This document shows, piece by piece, positions 15,731 through 24,020 of a stretch of 52,335 bases of DNA. Origin of the DNA: CAZBYL01 sp964496275. GTDB taxonomy: Bacteria > Synergistota > Synergistia > Synergistales > Synergistaceae. The number at the start of each line of letters is the position of its first letter. The first letter of the stretch is position 1. The notes below the pieces were generated by a model. That model made no database searches, was not told the DNA's origin, and saw only the letters and a program-made list of their open reading frames with translations. The stretch spans positions 1 through 52,335 of the forward strand of contig CAZBYL010000008.1 of NCBI GenBank assembly GCA_964496275.1, written 5' to 3'. The translations under genes and the position numbers were made by a program.

Positions 15731-16552
15731 CTACTCCGCGGTCAAGTCTTGTTCCGAGAGAGCGGCTCCGCCCATTTTGTAGCCGCCTTTGCAGATAATC
15801 GTATTTTTTACTCCTGCTTCCGCCAGTTTTATCGATATTTCGGCAAGGTGGTTCGTAATTATCTCTATGCAGTTTGAATCGGTCTCTATCCTTGCCGTTT
15901 CACCGTCGAATCTCATACGAAGCTGGTATTTTGAAGGGATGTAGTTTCTTAAAATTTTTTCCCCCATCTCAATGGATTCGAGCAGCCCTTTGCGGACAGG
16001 CGTGCCGGTCGGTATTCTTGAGGCAAGGCAAGCCGCAGCGGGTTTGTCCGCAGTGGGCAGGCCGAAAAGGTGCGATGCCGCTCTTATTTCGGATTTTGAA
16101 AAGCCGCACTCAAGCAGGGGGCTTTTTACGTGTTTCGATTCTCCAAGAGCTTTCATTCCCGGTCTGAAATCTCCCAAGTCGTCGGTATTTGAGCCGTCGA
16201 GCACCCACGGGATATTAAGCTCCGCGGCGCGTGCCTCAAGTGCCTTTACTCTGGCTGACTTGCAGAAGTAGCACCTTTCTTTTGAGTTCTCGCAGAAAGA
16301 CGGGTCTTTTGTCTCATCAAAGGGAATTTTGACCAGCGCTATGTCATAGCTGTCAGTGAAATTCAAGATATCCTCTTTATCTTTGTCCGAGAGCAGCGGC
16401 GACCATATTGTGAAAGCTGACGCATTGTCTCCCAGAGCTTTTTTTGCGGTATATGCCAAAAGGGCGCTGTCAGTTCCGCCGGAGAAGGCGACAGCCGCCT
16501 TGCCGAGCCCTTTTATGTACTCATTGAGGCAGTCTAGTTTTTTTTCTAACAT
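15731..16552 (-). CDS. larE: ATP-dependent sacrificial sulfur transferase LarE-like
   Basis: A 273-residue PP-loop ATPase. SGGTDS at residues 24-29 is the pyrophosphatase loop. LarE uses ATP to activate a carboxylate of the nickel-pincer precursor and gives up the sulfur of its own Cys; the equivalent Cys175 is present in PAAACLASRIPTG. A RCYFCK pair (Cys94, Cys97) is typical of the wider family. No larA, larB or larC is nearby, so a role in lactate-racemase cofactor synthesis is not shown. It overlaps the upstream ATC-hydrolase-like gene by 7 bases and is followed by the NhaC-type transporter, pointing to a shared sulfur-related function. Confidence 0.9.
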   Translation of the reverse strand: MLEKKLDCLNEYIKGLGKAAVAFSGGTDSALLAYTAKKALGDNASAFTIWSPLLSDKDKEDILNFTDSYDIALVKIPFDETKDPSFCENSKERCYFCKSARVKALEARAAELNIPWVLDGSNTDDLGDFRPGMKALGESKHVKSPLLECGFSKSEIRAASHLFGLPTADKPAAACLASRIPTGTPVRKGLLESIEMGEKILRNYIPSKYQLRMRFDGETARIETDSNCIEIITNHLAEISIKLAEAGVKNTIICKGGYKMGGAALSEQDLTAE

Positions 16553-17028
16553 TTTTCTTCCTTTGCTGTGTAGCAGAAATCGCAGCGGTCCGCTCCGCCC
16601 ATTATGGTCTTTGTCCTTGTGAATTCTATGCAGGGGTCAAAACCCTTTATAAATGCGATGTCACGATCGCAGGAGACAAGCTCGCCGATGTCTCCGTATC
16701 CCAGCTCTCTGTAGATTTCCGCAAAGCGGCAGCGCGTCACATCAAAACGCAGCACGCCGTCAGTCTCCTCTATCTGCTTCATATTGAGAGCGCCGTCTGT
16801 GTTCCAGTTTTTTATACAGTTTTTTTGCAGCGAAGCGAGCCCTGCTCCGTTTGCGGCAGATGCAGCCTCTCCTGCGGATAACGCCAGAGATTCTATGACC
16901 TTGCGAACTATGCCGTAGGTTCTCTCCTTGCCGAACTCCTCCGCAAAAGCTCTGATAAGCGGAGCGATTACTTTAATTTCTATCTCCCTTTGCTGTAAAA
17001 GGGATATTTGATTTTTATCTGCGTCCAT
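16546..17028 (-). CDS. L-2-amino-thiazoline-4-carboxylic acid hydrolase family protein
   Basis: A 160-residue protein of the ATC-hydrolase family. Marks are QREIEIKVIAPLIRAFAEEFG at the start, DVTRCRFAEIYRELG in the middle and ELVSCDRDIAFIKGFDPCIEFTRTKTIM towards the end, closing with GADRCDFCY. The named member opens the thiazoline ring of L-ATC in cysteine formation; most homologues are uncharacterised. It is the first gene of the operon, with its own promoter upstream, and overlaps larE. The pairing with a sulfur transferase is suggestive of thio-compound metabolism. Confidence 0.82.
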   Translation of the reverse strand: MDADKNQISLLQQREIEIKVIAPLIRAFAEEFGKERTYGIVRKVIESLALSAGEAASAANGAGLASLQKNCIKNWNTDGALNMKQIEETDGVLRFDVTRCRFAEIYRELGYGDIGELVSCDRDIAFIKGFDPCIEFTRTKTIMGGADRCDFCYTAKEEKC

Positions 17029-17082
17029 TAGAACACGCTCCTTATCTTTTCGGCTTATAAAGAGCAGCCGCGAAATATCGAA

Positions 17083-17111
17083 ATTATAGACGTATTTGCT
17101 GTTTATGTCTT
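17083..17111 (-). promoter_or_regulatory. Promoter of the ATC-hydrolase/larE/nhaC operon
   Basis: Leftward AAGACA (17111-17106), a 17-base spacer and consensus TATAAT (17088-17083), about 55 bases before the start at 17028. Confidence 0.55.
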
Positions 17112-17143
17112 TATGAGTATCGCGCCTATTTTCACCTTATACG

Positions 17144-17152
17144 TGATATTAT
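17144..17152 (+). promoter_or_regulatory. Putative extended -10 promoter of the MFS gene
   Basis: TGATATTAT is an extended -10 element (TG, one base, TATTAT) about 45 bases before the MFS start. No strong -35 is visible. It is back to back with the leftward larE operon promoter. Confidence 0.4.
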
Positions 17153-17196
17153 AGCGGCGGGACCGAACAACAAAAAACCGCAAAGAGGGTGTAGGA

Positions 17197-18438
17197 TTGA
17201 CAAGTAAAATTTCCTTGATGACACCGTTTTTTATAAAGATGTGCATTCCTCTCGGATTGGCTCATTTTCTCTCCCTCTTGATAGGGAGCGCGAACTCCAT
17301 TCTCGCGCCTCAGCTTATAGGTGAGTTTGCCCTTTCGCCTGCCGACCTTGGTTTTATGTCCTCACTTTTTCTCATAACGCACGCTGTAGCGCAAATTCCG
17401 CTCGGAATATTTCTTGATAGATACGGCGCCAAAATGACGCATGTTCCGATGCTGATGCTTGCCGGTGCAGGAACGGTTCTTTTTGGACTTTCCGAATCAT
17501 ATTGGACTCTTATTGCTGCCAGAATAATGATAGGCGCGGGATTTTCCGGTTCGATGATCACAGCGTTCAAAGCATACACCGAATGGGTTCCCAAAGAACG
17601 GCTCGCATTTGTATTCAGCATACAATGTCTTGTCGGCGGAGTCGGCCTGATGTTTGCGACAAAACCGATAGCTATTGCTCTGGGATTTATGTCGTGGCGC
17701 ACTCTGTTCTGTATTCTCGGCGCGGCGGCTTTTTTGAATGCCGCGCTGGTATGGCTTTTTGTACCGTCGTGCTCCGCAGATGATGAAGGCGGCACTGTTT
17801 CCTTCATAGAAAATACATGCGCAATGATGAAGCTCGCCTTCGACAAAAGGTTTCTGTACGCCGCTCCTCTGGCGACTACGACCCAAAGCGTAATGCTCGC
17901 GTACGTGTTTCTTTGGATGGGGCCGTGGTTTAATGACATAGCAAGATTCAGTGCGTCTCAGTGCGAATTCTGGATGGTTATGGTGACGGCTACGTCCGCT
18001 GCGGGATATCTGTTCAGCGGAGTGTGGGCCGACATGTTCCAGAGAAAGGGCTGGATGAGTTGGGAGCGTTTCTACCTGTACGCGGGCGGAGCGTTTACAT
18101 TCTGCCTTGCACTTATAGTTCTTATGCATAATGCGTACACGGCGCCGCTTTGGGCTATGCTGATGCTGTTTGCTACCCTTAATATGATAGCCTTCTCTAT
18201 AACGGGAAAAATATTTGATTCCAACGAAGTGGGCAAAGCGCTTTCGCTGCTCAATTTTGTAATAGAGACTTTCTCGTTTGCGGTTCAGTGGTTTATCGGC
18301 ATATTGCTTGGCATGTTCCCCGTAGTGAACGGACACTTTGCTGCTGCGGGCTACAGAACCGGGCTTGCTGTAATGCTTGTTCTGAACATAGCGGCTGTTG
18401 CTAATTTTTATGTGAACCTGCGCAGAAAAGGGCTGTAG
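17197..18438 (+). CDS. Major facilitator superfamily transporter
   Basis: A 413-residue protein with about 12 transmembrane helices. Between helices 2 and 3 is the MFS motif region (GIFLDRYGAKMTHVPMLMLAGAG), and helix 4/5 contains LIAARIMIGAGFSGSMITAFKAYTEW, typical of the family. The cytoplasmic-membrane substrate is unknown. The start is taken as TTG at 17197, with AGAGGGTGT upstream; an ATG seven codons later is possible. It is a single gene with a terminator downstream, and is divergent from the larE operon. Confidence 0.88.
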   Translation: MTSKISLMTPFFIKMCIPLGLAHFLSLLIGSANSILAPQLIGEFALSPADLGFMSSLFLITHAVAQIPLGIFLDRYGAKMTHVPMLMLAGAGTVLFGLSESYWTLIAARIMIGAGFSGSMITAFKAYTEWVPKERLAFVFSIQCLVGGVGLMFATKPIAIALGFMSWRTLFCILGAAAFLNAALVWLFVPSCSADDEGGTVSFIENTCAMMKLAFDKRFLYAAPLATTTQSVMLAYVFLWMGPWFNDIARFSASQCEFWMVMVTATSAAGYLFSGVWADMFQRKGWMSWERFYLYAGGAFTFCLALIVLMHNAYTAPLWAMLMLFATLNMIAFSITGKIFDSNEVGKALSLLNFVIETFSFAVQWFIGILLGMFPVVNGHFAAAGYRTGLAVMLVLNIAAVANFYVNLRRKGL

Positions 18439-18523
18439 GCGCATCAAAAAGTTCATATCCCTGCGCACGGAAGAGAGTTCTGTTTTTTTATCTCGGAAAA
18501 AAATTATCATAACGACAAAATAG

Positions 18524-18560
18524 AAAAGCCCCGATTTGGTTTGCGAATCGGGGCTTTTTT
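18524..18560 (+). terminator. Rho-independent terminator of the MFS gene
   Basis: AAAAGCCCCGATT pairs with AATCGGGGCTTTT around a 9-base loop and runs into a T-tract, a textbook terminator. Confidence 0.9.
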
Positions 18561-18713
18561 GCGGGCGGATTCTAAGCTTGAAAAATTATCGGACCCTAAT
18601 ACGGAACAATAAACGTACTTTTATCCTAGCTTTTATCGCACAGGTTATATATCATCTTAAAATATAATGGTACAATTTAAAAATCATTAAAGAATTATTC
18701 GGAGGGAAGATAG

Positions 18714-19076
18714 ATGTTTCTTTGCAGAGATTTTAAGTTTGACGCGGCTCACAATCTGGTGAATTATCATGGCAAGTGCGAGAGGCTTCACGGACACACA
18801 TACCACATGTCCGTTGTGCTTGAGGGCAAGCCCGACCACGAAGGTATGATATACGATTTTGTTGAACTGAAAAGGCACGTTAATGATATCGTTCTTTCCA
18901 AGCTGGACCACGCTTATATCAATGATATTATTCCGCAGCCGACTGCGGAATACATCGCGCAGTGGGTGTTTAAGTCTCTTGATGAGAGCATACAGCGCCC
19001 AAACTGCAGACTGTATGAGATTCGTGTTTGGGAGACGGAGGGTTCTTCCGTATTTTGCAGGAGGGAGGATTGCTGA
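18714..19076 (+). CDS. queD: 6-carboxy-5,6,7,8-tetrahydropterin synthase
   Basis: A 120-residue QueD/PTPS-family enzyme that converts dihydroneopterin triphosphate to 6-carboxytetrahydropterin in queuosine synthesis. Zinc-binding His residues are seen in FDAAHNL and CERLHGHTYH; the Cys of the CxxxHGH pattern, the QueD catalytic mark, is present. LDHAYIND and PTAEYIAQW follow as expected. GGAGGGAAG precedes the ATG. A TATAAT at 18663-18668 could be its -10. folE2 follows one base later, so GTP cyclohydrolase supplies its substrate from the same operon. queC and queE are not in the window. Confidence 0.95.
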   Translation: MFLCRDFKFDAAHNLVNYHGKCERLHGHTYHMSVVLEGKPDHEGMIYDFVELKRHVNDIVLSKLDHAYINDIIPQPTAEYIAQWVFKSLDESIQRPNCRLYEIRVWETEGSSVFCRREDC

Positions 19077-19077
19077 T

Positions 19078-19851
19078 ATGCGCGATGTTCAGAGCGAACC
19101 GGATGTTCGTAATATTCCCATAGATAAGGTCGGTATTTCCGGACTTTCATGGCCGATACAGGTTCTCGACCGTTCAAATGCCACACAGGAGACCGTTGCC
19201 ACAGTAAGCCTGTCCGTATTTCTGCCGCGTGACTACAGAGGGACTCACATGAGCCGCTTTGTGGAGGTGCTCAGCGCGCAGGAAAAGAAGGTCACGTTTC
19301 ATAACATGGAGGAGCTTCTCTACGCTTTAAAGAACAGACTAAACGCCGATGAAGCTCATGCGGAATTCTCCTTCCCCTACTTCATAACGAAATCCGCCCC
19401 GGTAAGCGGAGCAAAGGGGCGTGTCAGGTATGACGTTTCGTTTGAGGCGTCGCTTAAAGGCGACAAATTTGACCTCATTACAGAACTGACGGCCCCCATT
19501 CAGACTCTCTGCCCATGTTCCAAAGAGATTTCCGAATTTGGGGCTCATAATCAACGCGCTCACGCCGGAATTGCCGCGAGGCTGAATTCCTTCATGTGGG
19601 TGGAAGAGTTTGCCGATATCGCGGATAAGTGCGCTTCCGCTCCCATATACAGCCTTCTTAAGCGCGAGGACGAAAAGGCTGTTACCGAAATGGCGTATAC
19701 AACTCCGAGATTTGTTGAGGACTCTGTACGCGAACTGGCTCTTGCGATGGAGGCGGAGAGCCGTGTGACTTGGTACAGAGTTTACGTAAAGAGTCACGAA
19801 AGTATTCACAACCACGACGCGTTTGCGAGCGTTGAGAGGAGCAAGGTTTAA
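19078..19851 (+). CDS. folE2: GTP cyclohydrolase I type IB (FolE2)
   Basis: A 257-residue FolE2 (GCYH-IB), the alternative to zinc-dependent FolE, converting GTP to dihydroneopterin triphosphate for folate and queuosine. Marks include LCPCSKEISEFGAHNQRAH with the metal-binding Cys and His, and IPIDKVGISGL near the start. The ATG at 19078 is preceded by GGAGGGAGGA; an earlier in-frame start inside queD is rejected. The last base of its stop overlaps the next start. FolE2 can use metals other than zinc, which may suit zinc-poor growth. Confidence 0.96.
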   Translation: MRDVQSEPDVRNIPIDKVGISGLSWPIQVLDRSNATQETVATVSLSVFLPRDYRGTHMSRFVEVLSAQEKKVTFHNMEELLYALKNRLNADEAHAEFSFPYFITKSAPVSGAKGRVRYDVSFEASLKGDKFDLITELTAPIQTLCPCSKEISEFGAHNQRAHAGIAARLNSFMWVEEFADIADKCASAPIYSLLKREDEKAVTEMAYTTPRFVEDSVRELALAMEAESRVTWYRVYVKSHESIHNHDAFASVERSKV

Positions 19852-21050
19852 TGACGTCACCCAAGAAGCTGATGCGGCGCGCGGTGCTGGACGATTCGGG
19901 ACTTGAGAGGGTAAGGTCGCTTCATCCGTGGCTGTTCAGAGGAAACCTGCGTCAAATACCGCATTGTAATCCGGGAGACCTCGTAGCCTTCACCGACAGG
20001 GCGGGAGTTATAAAAGGCTGGGGGCTTTGGAGCGACAGCGCGCTATGTATCAGAGTCCTTACGTTCGGAAGCAAGGAGCCCGACCAAATGGCTCTTCTTC
20101 GCGAGAGGCTTACCGCAGCTCTGAATTGGAGAAAAATGTGGTGTCCCGGTGAGGAAGCCTTCCGCTGGGTTCACGGGGAGGCGGACGGACTGCCCGGTAT
20201 AGTGGCCGACCTCTACGGTGACGTGCTCTCTTTGCAGCTCTCGACAATAGGCTGGTACAGACATCTTGACGAAGTTGCCGCCATTTTCAGAAAGGTGCGT
20301 AAGCTGTCTGCGATAGTTCTGCGGAATGAGACCAAACATCTTGAAAAAGAGGGCATTCCGAGAGAAGTTCGAGCCGTGTTGGGAGAGATGCCCACCTCAC
20401 CGCTGAAAGTGAAAATAGGCTCGCTGTACGAACTTGTGGACGTCTCAGCGGGTCAAAAAACCGGGGCGTACCTTGATGTGCGCCATGTGCCGGGCATGTT
20501 GTCAGCTCTTTATAAAGATGCCAGAGTGTTGGACTGCTTCAGCTATCAGGGGCATTTCGGCCTGCACGCTCTTGCGGGAGGAGCTTCCGAAGTCATTGCT
20601 GTAGAGCAGTCTCAGGGCGCTATAGACAGTGCGAGGGAGAATCTTGCAATCAACAATCTGCCGGAGAAAATGACATGGATGTGCGGCAACGCATTCGACA
20701 TAATGCGCGATATGGACGCGGCACGCGAAAGGTTTGACCTTGTTATAATGGACCCACCGCCCTTTTCTCCGGGCAAAGGGCAGCTTGACTCCGCAAAGCG
20801 CGGATACAAGGAACTTGCGCTGCGCGGGCTAAAACGGCTTCGTGAGGGCGGGCACTTGGTATTTCTCTCTTGCAGCCACGCTTTTACCAGAGATATGCTG
20901 CTTGACACTCTGAACGAAGCGGCGAGAGACGAGGGTGTCTCCTGCCGTATCGCGATGGAAATACACCAGCCTGCGGACCATCCCGCTCTGTCGGGCGTTC
21001 CGGAAACAGATTATCTTAAAGGTTTTGTTTTGGGGGTACAGAAGCAATGA
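19851..21050 (+). CDS. Class I SAM-dependent rRNA methyltransferase, RlmI-like
   Basis: A 399-residue protein with an N-terminal PUA domain (HPWLFRGNLRQI, then PGDLVAFTDRAGVIKGWGL), a central RlmI-type region and a C-terminal Rossmann methyltransferase. SAM motif I is VLDCFSYQGHFGLHALAGGA, with acidic VIAVEQS after it, and motif IV is DLVIMDPPPF. RlmI methylates C5 of a cytosine in 23S rRNA; the DPPPF motif and PUA domain support this class, but the exact target base is not shown. It is translationally coupled to folE2 upstream and to the HAD gene downstream by 4-base overlaps or less. Confidence 0.88.
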   Translation: MTSPKKLMRRAVLDDSGLERVRSLHPWLFRGNLRQIPHCNPGDLVAFTDRAGVIKGWGLWSDSALCIRVLTFGSKEPDQMALLRERLTAALNWRKMWCPGEEAFRWVHGEADGLPGIVADLYGDVLSLQLSTIGWYRHLDEVAAIFRKVRKLSAIVLRNETKHLEKEGIPREVRAVLGEMPTSPLKVKIGSLYELVDVSAGQKTGAYLDVRHVPGMLSALYKDARVLDCFSYQGHFGLHALAGGASEVIAVEQSQGAIDSARENLAINNLPEKMTWMCGNAFDIMRDMDAARERFDLVIMDPPPFSPGKGQLDSAKRGYKELALRGLKRLREGGHLVFLSCSHAFTRDMLLDTLNEAARDEGVSCRIAMEIHQPADHPALSGVPETDYLKGFVLGVQKQ

Positions 21051-21694
21051 ATGATGCAAAAAACAGTATAAAGGCCGTCATGTTTGATTTTGACATGACG
21101 CTTGCGGATACAAGTTATGCGATAGAACACTGCACCAATCTTTTGGCTTCAAAATTTGGGCTTGCTCAGGTGCCGAGGGAGAAAGTACTTCGCGCGATAG
21201 GTCTTCCCATTGATGTGAGCTGGAAATTCTTCTGGGGAGATTACAAAGATGAGTGGCTCGAATACTACCGCGGAAACTTCAGAGAAGTGGAACAGTCTAT
21301 GATACGCCTCTTTCCCGGTACGGTCGAGACTATCAAAACTCTCTCTTCCCGCGGAGTGAAGGTCGGAGTCGTTTCCAACAGGTACTACGCAAAACGTCCG
21401 GTGGAATCAACGGGGCTGACAGAGTTGCTGGATGCTGTTGTCGGGCTTGAGGACGTGGAACGCCCAAAGCCCGCGCCTGATTCTTTACTTAAAGGTTTTG
21501 AACTGGTTGGAATCTCTCCGTCCGAAGGAATTTATGCAGGGGACACGGATATCGATATGAAAACCGCCGTTGCCGCGGGAGCTTACGGAATAGGCATGAC
21601 GACGGGAAACTTTGACCCGGAAGCCCTGACTGCGGCCGGAGCGGGAAGAGTTTGCCGCGACCTCAGAGAAATACCGCTGCTTGAAATATTCTAA
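21047..21694 (+). CDS. HAD-superfamily phosphatase, phosphoglycolate-phosphatase-like
   Basis: A 215-residue HAD hydrolase. Motif I is MFDFDMTLADT (nucleophile and acid/base Asp), motif II lies in VKVGVVSNR, and motif IV is GIYAGDTDIDMKTAVAAG. A cap domain inserts after motif I, as in phosphoglycolate phosphatase and pyrophosphatase PpaX. The substrate cannot be read from the sequence. The ATG overlaps the preceding stop (ATGA). A short gap of 18 bases separates it from the HlyD-like gene. Confidence 0.85.
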   Translation: MNDAKNSIKAVMFDFDMTLADTSYAIEHCTNLLASKFGLAQVPREKVLRAIGLPIDVSWKFFWGDYKDEWLEYYRGNFREVEQSMIRLFPGTVETIKTLSSRGVKVGVVSNRYYAKRPVESTGLTELLDAVVGLEDVERPKPAPDSLLKGFELVGISPSEGIYAGDTDIDMKTAVAAGAYGIGMTTGNFDPEALTAAGAGRVCRDLREIPLLEIF

Positions 21695-21712
21695 CGGAGC
21701 ATAGGGCGCACA

Positions 21713-22657
21713 ATGGTTAGGCGTTTTGACCCCGAGGAACAAAACAGAGGCTTTCGTCCCGGATACTGGATTGCCGTAGCTGTGATCGTTATTCTGTGGA
21801 TTTGGGGGTTTAAACTCTATTTTGACCGCTATGACTATCTTCACCCTGAAATAACTTGGGCTGTTCCCGGCATAGATACGGAAATAGTAAAAATTCCCGG
21901 AGCGCTTCTGTGGAAGGAAAACCCGGTAAGGGCAAGTATGTCCGGTGTCGTCTCGTACCCACAGGGCACGGGACCTGTTCGAGTGGCAAGGGGAGCTGTC
22001 GTTGCGCGCATAAGTTCCGGTTCCGCGGCAAAGGACGTCAAGGCATACCAGCAGGGTTATTTTATGGCGGGTGTTGACGGGCTTGAGTCTGCTTGGAGAT
22101 ACGCTGAGATTTGGCCCGGAAAAGCTCCGTTGCCCGTGCCTAAGCCTGTTGCGATGGTGAAAAACGGTTTTGTCGTGGGCAAGGGACAGCCTGTCGGCAA
22201 GCTTATAGAGCAGCCGCAGGAACTTCGTTTCGTTGGGTATACGGACGTGGTCGGGGACATGGGCGAACAGATAAAACATAATACATTGAGAGTCAAGATG
22301 GACGGAGTTGACACCGTTTCAAAGGCAGATATCAGAGTCGCCATGAAAACCGGTAACAAGACAAAAATGTACCTGACGCTGCCATGGTTTCCTATGGAGA
22401 TGATAAAATCAAGGCGGTACACCCTGACTGTCGAAGCCGGCAGCACGGAGGGAGCTATAGTCCCGATATCCGCTGTCATGCAGGACGACGGAGGGTATTC
22501 CATCTACATGGTGAGAGGTTCGCGTGTCGAACTGAAATCGATAGAGGGCAAACCTATTGAGGACGGTAAGTTTATCGTTACTAAGGGCATATCTGTGGGA
22601 GACGCTATAGTTGAGACTGCTTCCTCTGCCCGGGAAGGAAGGATTCAGTTATGGTAG
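21713..22657 (+). CDS. HlyD-like membrane-anchored protein
   Basis: A 314-residue protein with one transmembrane segment (about residues 18-38, YWIAVAVIVILWIWGFKLYF) and an extracytoplasmic part resembling HlyD/biotinyl-lipoyl proteins (SGVVSYPQGTGPVRVARGAVVARI). The C-terminal end has a PISAVMQDDGGYSIYMVRG segment similar to periplasmic adaptor barrels. Related proteins of unknown role are found next to yggS and divIVA in Gram-positive bacteria, suggesting an envelope or division function. No cognate transporter or outer-membrane gene is adjacent. Its end overlaps yggS by 7 bases. Confidence 0.7.
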   Translation: MVRRFDPEEQNRGFRPGYWIAVAVIVILWIWGFKLYFDRYDYLHPEITWAVPGIDTEIVKIPGALLWKENPVRASMSGVVSYPQGTGPVRVARGAVVARISSGSAAKDVKAYQQGYFMAGVDGLESAWRYAEIWPGKAPLPVPKPVAMVKNGFVVGKGQPVGKLIEQPQELRFVGYTDVVGDMGEQIKHNTLRVKMDGVDTVSKADIRVAMKTGNKTKMYLTLPWFPMEMIKSRRYTLTVEAGSTEGAIVPISAVMQDDGGYSIYMVRGSRVELKSIEGKPIEDGKFIVTKGISVGDAIVETASSAREGRIQLW

Positions 22658-23352
22658 ACGACATTCGCCGCAATGTGTATGAAATCAGAGAGCAGATTGA
22701 AGCAGCCGCCGAAGCAGGCGGACGCAGCCCGCACGACATAAAGCTCATGGGGGTTTCAAAATATCATCCGCTTGAAATGATGCTTGAAGCTTCTCAGTTT
22801 GTGGATCTGCTTGGGGAAAACAAGGTTCAGGAAGCTCAGTCGAAGAGACTCGGATGGCCTGCGGACAACAAAACGCCGCTGCACCTGATAGGCCATCTCC
22901 AGAGGAACAAGGCGAGAAAGGCTCTTGAGACATTTGACGTGATAGAGAGTGTCGATACCTTGGATCTTGCAAGGGTGCTCGACAGAATCCTTGCTGAGTC
23001 CGAGGCTTCCGCATACCCAATATTTATAGAGGTCAATACATCGGGAGAGCTTACAAAGAGCGGTGTCGAACCGGAATATGCGGAGTCGCTTGCGGAAAAT
23101 ATTGCAAAATACTGTCCGAGGCTTTCAGTTGAAGGGCTTATGACCATAGGTCCCAATACGGATGATTCTGCTTCGGTGCGGGCCGCCTTTGTTGTGCTGC
23201 GTGGGCTTGCGGAATCTGTAAGAAAAAATACGGGGCTTAAAATTCCAGAACTTTCTATGGGAATGAGCGGAGATTTCAAGATTGCCATAGAAGAGGGAAG
23301 TACAATCGTGCGTGTGGGGACTGCCATATTCGGCAAAAGAGAGTACAAATAA
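22651..23352 (+). CDS. yggS: Pyridoxal-phosphate homeostasis protein YggS/PLPBP
   Basis: A 233-residue single-domain PLP-binding protein of the alanine-racemase barrel fold. The PLP lysine is in LMGVSKYHP, followed by LLGENKVQEAQ, LHLIGHLQRNKAR and MGMSGDFKIAIEEGSTIVRVGTAIFG at the phosphate-binding end. It has no known enzymatic activity and balances free PLP. Its gene sits between the HlyD-like and DivIVA-domain genes, an arrangement like the ylm division region of Gram-positive bacteria. The start ATG overlaps the previous gene. Confidence 0.96.
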   Translation: MVDDIRRNVYEIREQIEAAAEAGGRSPHDIKLMGVSKYHPLEMMLEASQFVDLLGENKVQEAQSKRLGWPADNKTPLHLIGHLQRNKARKALETFDVIESVDTLDLARVLDRILAESEASAYPIFIEVNTSGELTKSGVEPEYAESLAENIAKYCPRLSVEGLMTIGPNTDDSASVRAAFVVLRGLAESVRKNTGLKIPELSMGMSGDFKIAIEEGSTIVRVGTAIFGKREYK

Positions 23353-23375
23353 TATTCCGGGAGGGCGGACTAATA

Positions 23376-24014
23376 ATGGCTGAACTTTTGAAATCGCTTG
23401 ATGTTGTAAATCAGTCCTTTAAAAAAAGCATAAGGGGTTATGATGCGGAAGAGGTAGACGAATTCCTCGACGCTATTGCGGAAACTCTGCAGGTCTATGC
23501 CCAAAAGACGAAAGACCTTGAGCGTGAGCTGAGCGCAAAACAGGAGAGCTTGGCCGAGTATGAAAAAATGAAAACGGTACTTCACGAAGCGCTGATAATG
23601 GCTCAAAGGAGCGCCGACGACAGAATTCGCAACGCAAGGGAGCAGGCCGCGAAGATTATTTCCGATGCCGAAACAAGAGCCGAAGAAATTTGCGCTGATG
23701 CCGCGCAGGAAGCTGACAGACTTCGCAGCGGCGTCTATCAGATAAAGAACATAAGAGACCTGTATGAGCAGGAATTTCGCGGTATGCTCGCTAAATTTGA
23801 CAATATGCTGAATCAGACAATGGCAAGTTCAACCCTGAGCGCTGCCGTTGAGAGCGTCCTTGAGCCCACGGAGAACGGAGACTCCGACAGCGATGGGACG
23901 AGCGGACAGGAAACTGTTTCGGATGATAAAACATTGAGAGCCGCATACAACATGCTCGGAGTGGACCCCAAAGAAATACTTTCGGATGCAGACGGAGACG
24001 GCGAGGATAAATAG
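23376..24014 (+). CDS. DivIVA-domain protein
   Basis: A 212-residue protein. The N-terminal 60 residues are the DivIVA membrane-targeting domain (NQSFKKSIRGYDAEEVDEFLDAIA), followed by a long coiled coil (about 45-140; TKDLERELSAKQESLAEY, ARIISDAETRAEE-like) and an acidic, low-complexity tail ending ILSDADGDGEDK. DivIVA proteins mark curved membrane at poles and septa and recruit division or cell-wall proteins. GGGAGGGCGG precedes the ATG. yggS is upstream and recG is six bases downstream. Confidence 0.92.
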   Translation: MAELLKSLDVVNQSFKKSIRGYDAEEVDEFLDAIAETLQVYAQKTKDLERELSAKQESLAEYEKMKTVLHEALIMAQRSADDRIRNAREQAAKIISDAETRAEEICADAAQEADRLRSGVYQIKNIRDLYEQEFRGMLAKFDNMLNQTMASSTLSAAVESVLEPTENGDSDSDGTSGQETVSDDKTLRAAYNMLGVDPKEILSDADGDGEDK

Positions 24015-24020
24015 GCCGAG

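Noticed and set aside
17497..18510. Long leftward ORF of 337 codons
   Set aside because: It is antisense to the MFS transporter, with Arg/His/Ser-rich low-quality protein typical of shadows.
18561..18713. Possible preQ1 riboswitch upstream of queD
   Set aside because: The short conserved preQ1 aptamer blocks were looked for and not found; only an AT-rich leader with a TATAAT is present.
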